NCBI RefSeq assembly: GCF_042408815.1
Contig: NZ_JBHOQR010000005.1
Span: 1-64,000, forward strand
Source of the DNA: Thermoflexus sp042408815
GTDB taxonomy: Bacteria > Chloroflexota > Anaerolineae > Thermoflexales > Thermoflexaceae
Reading direction: 5' to 3'
Length of the DNA: 64,000 bases
Shown: positions 51,041 through 58,568 of the stretch, one piece after another
Numbering within the stretch: the first letter of the stretch is position 1
How the letters are laid out: each line of letters opens with the position of its first letter
The notes under the pieces: model-generated
Told to the model about the DNA's origin: nothing
Seen by the model: the letters and a program-made list of their open reading frames with translations, nothing else
The model's database searches: none
Program-made: the position numbers and the translations under genes

Positions 51041-51085
51041 CGCAAATTTCCCTCGCAAGGAAGGATAAAAGCTCGAGGACCTCCC

Positions 51086-51121
51086 CCCCATCCCCTCCTC
51101 AACGCGGGAAAGGGGTCGGGG
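51086..51121. repeat. Imperfect palindrome, intergenic (family of three)
   Basis: Arms CCCCATCCCCT (51086-51096) and AGGGGTCGGGG (51111-51121) pair with two mismatches. The sequence resembles the palindrome at 51308-51342, with which it brackets the tRNA. It may act as a terminator or as a small interspersed repeat. Confidence 0.5.
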
Positions 51122-51176
51122 GTTAGGTCTGAGAACCCCCACAAAACAAAGGGGGCAGATCCGTGATCTGCCCCCA

Positions 51177-51252
51177 TGGAGCGGGCGACGGGACTCGAAC
51201 CCGCGGCCTTTGGCTTGGGAAGCCAACGCTCTACCACCTGAGCTACGCCCGC
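51177..51252 (-). tRNA. tRNA-Gly (anticodon CCC)
   Basis: A complete cloverleaf of 76 bases reads on the minus strand. The acceptor stem is GCGGGCG/CGCCCGC, the D-arm GCTC/GAGC, the anticodon stem TTGGC/GCCAA with loop TTCCCAA (anticodon CCC, decoding GGG), and the T-arm GCGGG-TTCGAGT-CCCGT. The discriminator is T and CCA is encoded. It lies alone between rnc and the DUF2892 gene. Confidence 0.97.
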
Positions 51253-51307
51253 CCGCTCTATATAACAATTTAGCGGGTCCGAGCTCCGCTGTCAAATCTC
51301 CCCCTCA

Positions 51308-51342
51308 CCCCGACCCTTCCTCGGATAGGGGAGGGGTCGGGG
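51308..51342. repeat. Intergenic palindrome (family of three)
   Basis: CCCCGACCC (51308-51316) and GGGTCGGGG (51334-51342) form a 9-bp stem around a 17-base loop containing TCGGATAGGGGAGG. It sits between the tRNA and the DUF2892 gene. Confidence 0.55.
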
Positions 51343-51354
51343 CGGGGTAGGACC

Positions 51355-51552
51355 TCAGCGCTTCGTCCGAAAGCCCAGCAACGCGTAGAGCGGGCACCAG
51401 CCCACCAGAGAGGTCAGGATGAAGATCACACCGACGACACTGAGGATGACGCCCAAGATATTGAAGTGGAGGACGAAGGCGGAGAGCAGGATAAACACCA
51501 CGGCCACGATGAGCCGCACGACCCGATCCCAGCTGGCCATATTCACCATCAT
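51355..51552 (-). CDS. DUF2892 family small membrane protein
   Basis: The 65-residue protein has two hydrophobic segments (VVRLIVAVVFILLSAFVLHF and ILGVILSVVGVIFILTSLVG) and the family end WCPLYALLGFRT. DUF2892 proteins are small integral membrane proteins often found beside rhodanese or thioredoxin genes; their function is unknown. Here the thioredoxin-like gene is 51 bases upstream, on the same strand. GGGAGGTGAAACC is ahead of ATG 51552. Confidence 0.9.
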   Translation of the reverse strand: MMVNMASWDRVVRLIVAVVFILLSAFVLHFNILGVILSVVGVIFILTSLVGWCPLYALLGFRTKR

Positions 51553-51603
51553 GGTTTCACCTCCCGCAAGAGATCGAACGGAATCCCCCTGAACCTCACC
51601 AGC

Positions 51604-52350
51604 TCACTCCGCCTCATCCTCATCATGAGGATGAGGGTGACGCGCATGGGCTCCGGCAAGGGCATGGCGCATATGCTCCCAGGCCGCTCGGGCCCGCGCC
51701 ATCGCCTCCGGATCCATCACCTTCATCAGCTCGTTGATGAAATAGCCCTCCGGCACCGCCCCCTCGATGTGAAGGACCTCGTTGATCACCGTTCGGGGGA
51801 CGCCGTAGACGCCGTAGTAATCCGCCAGCTCCGGGAACTCCATCGCCTCCACCATATCCGCCCGAATCCACGGGCTCTCCATCGCCGCCTGATGAGCCAT
51901 CCGCACCATCCGCGGGCAATAGGGGCATGTCGGCGTGACGAAGACCTGGATGTGAACAGGCGTCTGGAGCTGGGCCAGGCGCTTGCGGCTGGAGGGCGAG
52001 AGACCGGAGTCCCGCGCGCCGACCATTCGGATATCCTCGATCAGGGAGCCGAACTCATAGCCGGACGGGATCCCGAAGTAGCGAATGCCATAGTCCCGAT
52101 CCCCCTCGATCACGACCGCAGGCGCCTTGTCGATGCCATAGCGCTCGGCTACCTCCCGATCGGTGATCCGGTTGTAGACCTCCGCTGTGATCCGATCCGA
52201 CAGGGAGGCAACCTCCTCGATCAGCTGCTGTGTCTCGCGGCAATATACACAATCGATATGCTGGATGAAAACCAGAAGCCGGACTGGGTTCTTCAGATCT
52301 GTCAGCAGGCGTCGGACTTCCTCACGGGTGTGCGCATCCAGCAACGCCAT
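51604..52350 (-). CDS. Protein disulfide oxidoreductase (two thioredoxin folds)
   Basis: The 248-residue protein has two thioredoxin-like units with active sites CVYC (about residue 34) and CPYC (about 145), the organisation of the thermophile PDO/glutaredoxin-like family. These enzymes form and shuffle disulfides in cytoplasmic proteins of hyperthermophiles and some thermophilic bacteria. The C-terminus ends in a His/Asp/Glu tail (HARHPHPHDEDEAE) that could bind metal. ATG 52350 is preceded by GGAGGAGG. The thermophilic link supports a hot habitat. Confidence 0.9.
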   Translation of the reverse strand: MALLDAHTREEVRRLLTDLKNPVRLLVFIQHIDCVYCRETQQLIEEVASLSDRITAEVYNRITDREVAERYGIDKAPAVVIEGDRDYGIRYFGIPSGYEFGSLIEDIRMVGARDSGLSPSSRKRLAQLQTPVHIQVFVTPTCPYCPRMVRMAHQAAMESPWIRADMVEAMEFPELADYYGVYGVPRTVINEVLHIEGAVPEGYFINELMKVMDPEAMARARAAWEHMRHALAGAHARHPHPHDEDEAE

Positions 52351-52414
52351 ACGGACCTCCTCCTGGGGTGAGAGGGTTTCGGGCTCGATCCGCCGGCCTC
52401 CTCCTGGGAGCCTG

Positions 52415-52442
52415 GAGGGGGTGGGCGAAAACCCACCCCCTC
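52415..52442. repeat. Perfect intergenic palindrome
   Basis: GAGGGGGTGGG (52415-52425), CGAAAA, and CCCACCCCCTC (52432-52442) make an 11-bp perfect stem. It lies upstream of the disulfide oxidoreductase gene on the minus strand. The rest of the gap before the tmRNA holds a second imperfect GC inverted repeat (about 52525-52558). Confidence 0.6.
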
Positions 52443-52587
52443 TCCCCAGTCGGAGGGCCCGATGGCGCGGACCGTTGCCCCTCACTTCCCTTAGATGCAG
52501 AGGGCTGGTTGAGGTGACAAATCCGCCTTCGCCTTGCGAAGAGAGAAGGGGGCGGAGCGAGCATTTCCCCAGAAGCTGGATGTGCGA

Positions 52588-52593
52588 TATAAT
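52588..52593 (+). promoter_or_regulatory. -10 element of the tmRNA promoter
   Basis: A perfect TATAAT ends 13 bases before the tmRNA 5' end. The -35 region (TTTCCC, 18 bases upstream) is poor. Confidence 0.6.
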
Positions 52594-52605
52594 AAAAGTG
52601 CCCGA

Positions 52606-52989
52606 GGGGGCGAAAAGGGCTCGACGGGGGAGGCAGATCGTCGGCGGCAGGTCGGGGCCGCTCGGACCCCGTGAACAACCCGAGCAAACAATAAGTGCCA
52701 ACCGCGATTACGCGGCTCTCCCGCTGGCCGCCTAAGCCAGCGTGAGGGGACGGTCCCCCGCTGAGGGGACCCGCTCGACCGGACCCATCGCCGACGGGGC
52801 CGGATCGGGTGTGACAAAGTCGGCGTGCGGCGGCCAGGCGCCCCGGAAGGCCGCCTAAGCCTAAGGGGCTGGCCGGCCGGAGACCTTGCCGGTGGGAGGA
52901 CCGGCCGGCGAGAGGGAAAAACCGGATACGCCTGTAGGCGCCGGCGATCGAATCTTCCGGACGCGGGTTCGATTCCCGCCGCCTCCACC
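52606..52989 (+). ncRNA. ssrA: Transfer-messenger RNA (tmRNA)
   Basis: tmRNA rescues stalled ribosomes and tags the product for degradation. The 5' end GGGGGCGAAAAGGGCTCGACGG is the tmRNA start, and the 3' end carries a T-arm (GCGGG-TTCGATT-CCCGC) and acceptor strand CGCCTCC, which pairs with GGGGGCG (one G-U pair). The tag frame starts at GCC 52697 and reads ANRDYAALPLAA, ending in TAA 52733-52735. Several pseudoknot-like inverted GC blocks lie between. After the discriminator the gene reads ACCT, so CCA is completed after transcription. Confidence 0.93.
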
Positions 52990-53098
52990 TGTGCGGAAGT
53001 GGGCGGGGTCCTGGAGTGGGCCTCGCCCACTTCCCGTTTATAAGGCCGGGGACCTGCGCACGGGGGTTCAATATTTTCCCGCGCCGACAGGGCGTGCC

Positions 53099-54274
53099 AT
53101 GGGAGTCACGGATTACTATGTCTGGCGGGAATTCGAGGATCGCATCGGCGGAGAGCGGATCCGCTGGGCGGGGAAGCCAGGCCTGGAGATCTGGAGCCAT
53201 GTCGATCCGGGTGTGGCCCTCATCGCCCAGGTGATGGAGATCGGCCCCGAGGATCACGTCCTTGATTTGAACTGCGGGGTGGGATGGTTGGGGGTGCTGG
53301 CCGCCCGACGTACAACCGGTCGGATCATCCTGGCCAGCGACCACGGCCTGGCGGTGGAAGCTGCTCGGCGCACGATGGCGATGAACGGCTTGGAGGGGCG
53401 CGCCCGGATCTTCCATGGCGATGGCTATCCCCTCCTGGAGCCCGGGTCTTTTGATGTGGTTCTTTTGAACATCCCCAAGGGCAAGGAGGTAGCGCAACGC
53501 CTGGTGCGCCTCGCGGCATGGGCGCTGAAGCCTGGGGGACGGCTCTATCTGGCCGGGCCGAAGCGAGGCGGCGTAGACAGCATCATCGCTTACGCCCGGG
53601 ATCTCTTCGGTCGGGCTCCAGTATGGGCGTATGGAAGCGGCTATCGAGTGGCGGTGGCCTCCCGCCCGGCTCACCTGGAGATCGAGCCTCCCGGAGATGA
53701 TTTCGTGGAACGGGAGGCGGTCGTTCGGGGCCGCCCATGGCGCTTCATCACTCGCCCTGGCCTGTTCTCGTGGTCTGCCCTGGATGAGGGAACCCGTCAT
53801 CTCATCGAACAGATGGAGATCCGCCCCGCGGATCACGTTCTGGATCTGGGATGCGGATATGGGATCGTAGGGGTGATCGCCGGCCACGAAGCGCGGGAAG
53901 GTCGAGTGGTGATGGTGGATATCAGTGCGGCGGCCCTGGAGGCGAGCCGCCGCACTCTGGCCCTTTATTCCCTGCCTCACGTGGAAGTCCGTCTCAGTGA
54001 CGTCATCGATGGCGTGCGGGGAGAACTGTTCGATGTCGTGGTGACCAATCCGCCGATCCACCAAGGCTTCGGAGTCGAACGGGAAGTCGCCACACAATTC
54101 GTATATGATGCTCCTTCTGTGTTGCGCCCTGGAGGGCGGCTCTATCTGGTTGGGGCGGTGGTGCTGCCTTATCGCACGATCATTGAGCGGGTCTTTGGAA
54201 ACGTGGAGATCCTGTTCGATGATCGCCATTATCGGGTGTATCGGGCACTCCACATGCCCCGCCGGCTTCGATAG
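53099..54274 (+). CDS. Tandem-domain class I methyltransferase (RsmC/MTS-like)
   Basis: The 391-residue protein holds two Rossmann methyltransferase domains. The first (about 55-185) has a SAM site (HVLDLNCGVGWLGVL) but no N-P-P motif (LLNIPKG instead). The second (about 225-390) has VLDLGCGYGIVGVIAG and NPPIH (VVTNPPIHQG), the catalytic motif of RsmC/RlmG-type rRNA guanine methyltransferases. RsmC proteins also pair an inactive N-terminal copy with an active C-terminal one. The target is not certain. Upstream signals are weak; the ATG at 53099 follows the tmRNA by 110 bases. Confidence 0.83.
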   Translation: MGVTDYYVWREFEDRIGGERIRWAGKPGLEIWSHVDPGVALIAQVMEIGPEDHVLDLNCGVGWLGVLAARRTTGRIILASDHGLAVEAARRTMAMNGLEGRARIFHGDGYPLLEPGSFDVVLLNIPKGKEVAQRLVRLAAWALKPGGRLYLAGPKRGGVDSIIAYARDLFGRAPVWAYGSGYRVAVASRPAHLEIEPPGDDFVEREAVVRGRPWRFITRPGLFSWSALDEGTRHLIEQMEIRPADHVLDLGCGYGIVGVIAGHEAREGRVVMVDISAAALEASRRTLALYSLPHVEVRLSDVIDGVRGELFDVVVTNPPIHQGFGVEREVATQFVYDAPSVLRPGGRLYLVGAVVLPYRTIIERVFGNVEILFDDRHYRVYRALHMPRRLR

Positions 54275-54414
54275 CTGGCGCGGTTGGCCGTTCCCCCGAT
54301 TCCGATAGCCCTCCCCGGCCTCTCTATCCGATGCCGGAAGTCGGAACCGCGCCCGCTCCAGCGCCCCCGGTCCAAAGGGCTTCCCCAAAATCTGGGAACG
54401 ACCGCGGCATCCCA

Positions 54415-54444
54415 TTGACAGCCCTTCATTCGAAACGGTATAAT
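54415..54444 (+). promoter_or_regulatory. Consensus promoter for rpsU
   Basis: TTGACA (54415-54420) and TATAAT (54439-54444) are both perfect hexamers, 18 bases apart. Transcription starts about 32 bases before the rpsU start codon. Confidence 0.85.
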
Positions 54445-54483
54445 GGGCTGAAGAACTCTATACCCAGAAAGGGGGTGGGGACA

Positions 54484-54696
54484 TTGGCCCGCGTGATCAT
54501 TGAGGAGGGGGAGTCCTTCGAGTCGGCCCTCAAGCGATTCAACAAGCAGATCCAGGCCGACAAGTTGCTATCGGAGCTGCGGCGCCGGCGCTACTATGAG
54601 CCGCCCAGTGTGATCCGCAAGCGCAAAAAGGCGGCCAAGCTGCGCAAAAGCCGGCGCACGACTTTGAAGGCCCTGCGAGCGGCTGGTTTGCTGTAA
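54484..54696 (+). CDS. rpsU: 30S ribosomal protein S21
   Basis: S21 is a small basic protein of the 30S subunit that helps mRNA pairing at initiation. The 70-residue product (LARVIIEEGESFESALKRFN at the start, basic KRKKAAKLRKSRRTTLKAL at the end) matches the family. The likely start is TTG 54484, since AGGGGGTG lies just upstream and the frame before it is not protein-like. A strong promoter precedes it and a 14-bp hairpin follows. Confidence 0.93.
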   Translation: MARVIIEEGESFESALKRFNKQIQADKLLSELRRRRYYEPPSVIRKRKKAAKLRKSRRTTLKALRAAGLL

Positions 54697-54720
54697 GCGC
54701 GGCAAGGTAGACAAACAAAA

Positions 54721-54751
54721 GGGTGGGGATCGCCGAAGGCGATCCCCACCC
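54721..54751. terminator. Strong terminator hairpin between rpsU and the convergent gene
   Basis: GGGTGGGGATCGCC (54721-54734) pairs perfectly over 14 bases with GGCGATCCCCACCC (54738-54751) around GAA. On the minus strand it is followed by TTTTGTTTG, so it clearly ends the 54.8-55.0 kb gene. It may also help stop rpsU. Confidence 0.8.
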
Positions 54752-54823
54752 GAGAATCTCGCGAGTTGCTCGAAGGGCGGATCGAGCTATCTCTCCCAGC
54801 TCGAACCTGACCTCTGAACACCC

Positions 54824-55018
54824 TCAAGGGAGCATCTCCGTCTTCAGCACGGCGTCCAGCACGATCATCGCGGCCAGCGCCAGAGGCACCGCAGTGCCCA
54901 GATGATAGAGCCATCCATATTTCGCAGGCGGGATCGCATAAAGCGCCAGGGCGCACAGCTCCAGCGCGATCCCGATGATGAGGCCACCGATGACGACAGC
55001 AACCCGTTTGGCCAGCAT
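54824..55018 (-). CDS. Small membrane protein of unknown function
   Basis: The 64-residue protein has two hydrophobic segments (VAVVIGGLIIGIALELCALAL and AVPLALAAMIVLDAVL) with a short loop containing PPAKYGWLYHLG. I recognise no family. AGGAGGAG is 7 bases before ATG 55018, and the gene has its own promoter about 200 bases upstream with an unusually long leader. Confidence 0.72.
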   Translation of the reverse strand: MLAKRVAVVIGGLIIGIALELCALALYAIPPAKYGWLYHLGTAVPLALAAMIVLDAVLKTEMLP

Positions 55019-55210
55019 CCCCGATCTCCTCCTGCCTCAGCGTTCTCCGGCTATTCAAATGGAGGCAACCGAACCTGGTATAGGCCCGATGAGCCGCCCC
55101 TCTCTGCTCCCTGCTCCGTGGGGCCTCTCGACCTCACCGCTATCCGAAGCCCTCGCACGGGCGAATGAGGGAGCCGCCAGAGACTCCCCGCGGCCGATCT
55201 TTCTTGAACG
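55019..55210 (-). other. Long GC-rich leader, possible structured RNA
   Basis: Transcription from the 55.2 kb promoter gives a leader of about 190 bases before the small membrane protein. It contains several local inverted repeats (for example GCCC-GTGCGA-GGGC at about 55150-55163 and GGAG/CTCC near 55167-55184). No convincing gene is in it. I do not recognise a known riboswitch, 6S or SRP pattern. Confidence 0.35.
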
Positions 55211-55216
55211 GTGTAA

Positions 55217-55245
55217 ATTCTAATCCCCCCATGAACGCTCGTCAA
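55217..55245 (-). promoter_or_regulatory. Promoter for the small membrane protein gene
   Basis: On the minus strand TTGACG (55245-55240) and TAGAAT (55222-55217) are exactly 17 bases apart. Transcription would start near 55210. Confidence 0.65.
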
Positions 55246-55323
55246 TGCAACCCGTGGAAAATGAAGAGCCCGCGGGAGAAAAAAGAGAGCGGGTCGTTTC
55301 ATCGCCTGCCCCGCTCCGCCGGC

Positions 55324-55590
55324 TCAGAACCACCCCATGAGAAGCGCCCGGAGAAACTGCCCCGCCAGTTCGATCAACAGGATCGCCACCAGGGGGCTGA
55401 AATCCAGCCCGCCCACCGGGGGGAGGTAGCGCCGCAGGGGATTCAACACGGGCTCCACCGCGCTCGCCAGGAGGCGTCGGGCTGGATGCCACGGATCGAG
55501 GCCGATCCAGGAGGCGAACACATAAAACACAATCAGAAGCACGTAGAGATTGACCAGGGCATCGATCAGGGAGCTCAGCATTCCAGGCAT
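55324..55590 (-). CDS. yggT: YggT family membrane protein
   Basis: The 88-residue protein has two membrane segments with the YggT pattern: FYVFASWIGLDPWHPARRLL, VEPVLNPLRRYLPP, then LDFSPLVAILLIELAGQFLR. YggT proteins lie near cell-division and yggS genes in many bacteria; their role is unclear (osmotic tolerance has been proposed). ATG 55590 has GAGGAAAG ahead. yggS is 81 bases upstream on the same strand, the common pairing. Confidence 0.9.
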   Translation of the reverse strand: MPGMLSSLIDALVNLYVLLIVFYVFASWIGLDPWHPARRLLASAVEPVLNPLRRYLPPVGGLDFSPLVAILLIELAGQFLRALLMGWF

Positions 55591-55671
55591 GGTCGCTTTC
55601 CTCAAGGAAATTCGCGGGGCCGTGATAATGGCTCCCGTCCTCCAGGCCCTCTACGGGAAGGGCAACGAGCG

Positions 55672-56415
55672 TCATGACGAGGGACGCTCGCCGAAAATCG
55701 CCCGCCCCAGGCGGACCATGGTTGCGCCCTCTTCGATGGCCACCTCGAAATCGTCGGTCATGCCCATGGAGAGATGCTCCCAGGAGCCCTGGGGGAACCG
55801 CGCAGCCAGCGCGTCCCGCAGCGTTCGGAGCCGGCGAAACACCGGTCGGACCGCTTCGGGATCGGGGGCGATGGGCGCGACGGTCATCAACCCGAGGACC
55901 TCCAGGCCGGGCTGATCCAGGATCCGGGCGACCGCCTCGAAGAAAGCCTCCCGCTGAGCCGCATCGTCCTCCCAGCGATCCAGAGGGAAGCCGTATTTGC
56001 TCGCCTCGCCGGAGACATTGCACTCCAGCAGGATCCTCGCCCGTTGCCCCCTCTCCCCCGCCAGCCGGCTGAGCCTCTCCGCCAGCGGCACCGAGTCAAC
56101 GGAATGGATCACGTCGAACAGGCTCAGGGCCCGCCGGGCCTTCCGCCGTTGCAGATGGCCGACCATATGCCATCGGATCGCCACCGCGCCGCCCAGCATG
56201 GCCTGCACCTGCGGGATTTTCCCCTCCGCTTCCTCCACCCGGTTCTCCCCGAAGATCCGCAGCCCACAGGCATACGCTTCCAGGATCCGCTCCGGCGGCA
56301 CTGTCTTGGTCACGGCCACCACGGTGATCTCCCCCGGATCCCGGCCAGCCCGACGAGCTGCGCGCGTGATCCGTTCCTGAACCTGTTCCCAGCGCTCCGC
56401 GATGGAGGAGTTCAT
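55672..56415 (-). CDS. yggS: YggS family PLP-binding protein (PLP homeostasis)
   Basis: The 247-residue protein is a single TIM-barrel PLP-binding protein like E. coli YggS and human PROSC, which keep free PLP low. The PLP lysine is K37 (VVAVTKTVPPERI). Conserved blocks are FGENRVEEAEGKI, IRWHMVGHLQRRKAR, LECNVSGEASKYGF, GLMTVAPIA, SMGMTDDFEVAIEEGATMVR and GRAIFGER. No separate promoter is visible. Confidence 0.94.
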   Translation of the reverse strand: MNSSIAERWEQVQERITRAARRAGRDPGEITVVAVTKTVPPERILEAYACGLRIFGENRVEEAEGKIPQVQAMLGGAVAIRWHMVGHLQRRKARRALSLFDVIHSVDSVPLAERLSRLAGERGQRARILLECNVSGEASKYGFPLDRWEDDAAQREAFFEAVARILDQPGLEVLGLMTVAPIAPDPEAVRPVFRRLRTLRDALAARFPQGSWEHLSMGMTDDFEVAIEEGATMVRLGRAIFGERPSS

Positions 56416-56525
56416 CCTCGAGAAGCCACCCGGATGGATTTCGAGCGGATGCGGTTGGGCTCGAAGCGAGCCGGCGGAGTGGGTCGCCGCGGGCGATCCG
56501 GTTCCCCCTCAAACCCTGGGGATCC

Positions 56526-57986
56526 TCACCCCTTGATCACTGCAATCGGCCGGAGCCGGGCGACCTTCTTGGCGATCCCCGCGTGATGGACCACCTCGAC
56601 CACGCGGCTGACGTCCTTGTAAGCTCGCGGAGCCTCCTCGGCCAGCCCGGCCATGGAGCCGGCGCGGACGACGATGCCCTGGCTTTCCAGTTCGGCCTTG
56701 AGCTTCTCGCCGCGGATCTCCCGCTTGGCCTGGGCACGGCTCATGACACGGCCGGCCCCGTGGCAGGTGCTTCCGAAGGTCTGGGCCATAGACCCGGGCG
56801 TCCCCAGTAACACATACGACGCCGTGCCCATCGAGCCGGGGATCAGAACCGGCTGCCCGATATCCACGTATTTCTTCGGCAGCCCTGGGGAGCCCGGACC
56901 CCAGGCGCGGGTGGCCCCCTTCCGATGGACGCACACAGTCATCCGTTGGCCGTCGATCTCGTGGGTTTCGATCTTACCCATGTTATGGGCGATGTCGTAG
57001 ACCTGCCAGACGTCGTGGGCGATGCCCTTCGGCTGGAGGACCTCCTCAAAGCTCTTGCGGATGTAGTGAGCCAGGATCTGGCGATTGCAGAAGGCGAAGT
57101 TCGCCGCGCAGGCCATCGCCTTCAGGTAATCCTGCCCCTCCGGGCTATCGATGGGCGCGCACATCAGCTCCTTGTCGGGCAGCTTGATGCCGTACTTATG
57201 GATCACCCGCTCGAAGCGCTGGAGGTAATCGGTACAGATCTGGTGGCCGAAGCCGCGGGAGCCGCAATGGATCTGGACGGCGACCTGCCCCTCGAAGAGC
57301 CCCATTCGCTCCGCGCCCACTGGATCAAAGATCTCATCCACCACATCCACCTCGATGAAGTGGTTCCCGGCGCCCAGGGTGCCCAGCTGATCCTTCCCCC
57401 GCTCTTTGGCCTTAGGGGTAGCCTTGTCCGGATCCGCGTTGGGCATGCAGCCGAATTCCTCAGTGTGCTCCAGATCCTCGGGCCGGGCGTAGCCGTGGCG
57501 CAGCGCCCAGCGGGCTCCCTCCGCCAGCACTTCGTCCAGTTGCCGCGCCGTCAGGGGGACATGCCCTTCGGAGCCCACCCCGCTGGGGCAGTTGGAATAG
57601 ATCCGCGACGCCAGCTCCGCCAGATGTGGCGCGATCTGTTCGTAGGTCAAATTGGTCGCCAGCAGCCGCACGCCGCAGTTGATGTCATAGCCTACCGCGC
57701 CGGGAGAGATAATTCCTCCCGGCACCTTGCTGGCCATTACGCCACCCACGGGCATCCCATAGCCTTGATGGACATCCGGCATGACCACCACATAACCCAC
57801 CAAACCCGGTAGCGAGGCCACATTCACCGCCTGATGCACCGACAGGTCCCCCAGGGCATCCTCCAGCAGCTCCTCGTCCGCGTAGATGCGGACGGGGACA
57901 TTCATCCGCGGGTCGAACGAGGTGGGCAGTTCCCAGAGATACTCATGGATCCGTCGGAAATCTTGTTTCCGGATCTCCCGCGCCAT
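56526..57986 (-). CDS. rtcB: RNA-splicing ligase RtcB
   Basis: RtcB joins 2',3'-cyclic phosphate and 5'-OH RNA ends using GTP and Mn2+. The 486-residue protein has the expected metal and nucleotide motifs: VMPDVHQGYGMPVGG, GAVGYDINCGVRLLATNL, GTLGAGNHFIEVDVV, VQIHCGSRGFGHQI and the C-terminal CHGAGRVMSRAQAKREIRG with the His that forms the GMP adduct. ATG 57986 with GGAGGGAG is preferred to GTG 58001. Archease lies immediately upstream (11 bases), the classic pairing. Confidence 0.95.
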   Translation of the reverse strand: MAREIRKQDFRRIHEYLWELPTSFDPRMNVPVRIYADEELLEDALGDLSVHQAVNVASLPGLVGYVVVMPDVHQGYGMPVGGVMASKVPGGIISPGAVGYDINCGVRLLATNLTYEQIAPHLAELASRIYSNCPSGVGSEGHVPLTARQLDEVLAEGARWALRHGYARPEDLEHTEEFGCMPNADPDKATPKAKERGKDQLGTLGAGNHFIEVDVVDEIFDPVGAERMGLFEGQVAVQIHCGSRGFGHQICTDYLQRFERVIHKYGIKLPDKELMCAPIDSPEGQDYLKAMACAANFAFCNRQILAHYIRKSFEEVLQPKGIAHDVWQVYDIAHNMGKIETHEIDGQRMTVCVHRKGATRAWGPGSPGLPKKYVDIGQPVLIPGSMGTASYVLLGTPGSMAQTFGSTCHGAGRVMSRAQAKREIRGEKLKAELESQGIVVRAGSMAGLAEEAPRAYKDVSRVVEVVHHAGIAKKVARLRPIAVIKG

Positions 57987-57997
57987 GATCTCCCTCC

Positions 57998-58441
57998 TCA
58001 CACATCGAACACCAGCTCTACCCAGTAACGCCCATCCTCCTGCCGGATCGCCACATTATGATAGGTCACCGCCTTTATATATTTTCGCATCTCCCGGGTC
58101 CGTTCTCCATAAGCAGTCGCGCGAAGGCGACCGAGGGAATCCGGATCCCCGGGATCCGGCGGGCGGAGCTCATGGAGCTCAAACCGCTTGAAAGCCAAGT
58201 GCTCCCGCTCCGTGTGGTAGACCAGCTCGTTCAACCAGGCCACCAGCAATCCCTCAAGGCTGGCCGCCTCCACCTCAATTTCCCGCCGCTCGGACTCTCC
58301 CAGGGCATCCAGGTCAACCAGCAGGCTATACATCCCCATCGCCGCGTTCGCGAACAGCTCCGGCAGCGTCCGCCCATAGGCTCGGATGGCCCAGTCCGCC
58401 GTGTGGGGGATCTCCTCAAAGGGGATTCCAACGCTGGACAT
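57998..58441 (-). CDS. Archease (RtcB activator)
   Basis: Archease speeds the guanylation step of RtcB. The 147-residue protein starts IPFEEIPHTADWAIRAYGRT, then LPELFANAAMGMYSLLVDLD, and ends with YIKAVTYHNVAIRQEDGRYW, all family motifs. The conserved Asp and His metal residues in this type of sequence appear intact. Its stop lies inside the rtcB ribosome binding site, so the two are translated together. GGAGGAACGG precedes ATG 58441. Confidence 0.93.
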   Translation of the reverse strand: MSSVGIPFEEIPHTADWAIRAYGRTLPELFANAAMGMYSLLVDLDALGESERREIEVEAASLEGLLVAWLNELVYHTEREHLAFKRFELHELRPPDPGDPDSLGRLRATAYGERTREMRKYIKAVTYHNVAIRQEDGRYWVELVFDV

Positions 58442-58568
58442 ATGCCCCGTTCCTCCCGCGGTCGATTTCCTAAGAGAAAGCCGCACGCTGGAACAACGAA
58501 CCCAGAGCCTGTCATTCGCGGTTCCTGTTCGTAGATGGCCTCCACCCGGCCATCGGCACGGCCTTCGC

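Noticed and set aside
52322..54415. A 697-codon open frame on the minus strand over the tmRNA and the methyltransferase
   Set aside because: It spans a clear structured RNA gene and an opposing gene with strong motifs, and has no recognisable protein content.
55030..55200. 6S RNA, SRP RNA or RNase P RNA in the leader
   Set aside because: The SRP GGAA tetraloop with AGCAG motif and the RNase P GAGGAAAGTCC motif are absent, and I could not find the 6S central bubble.
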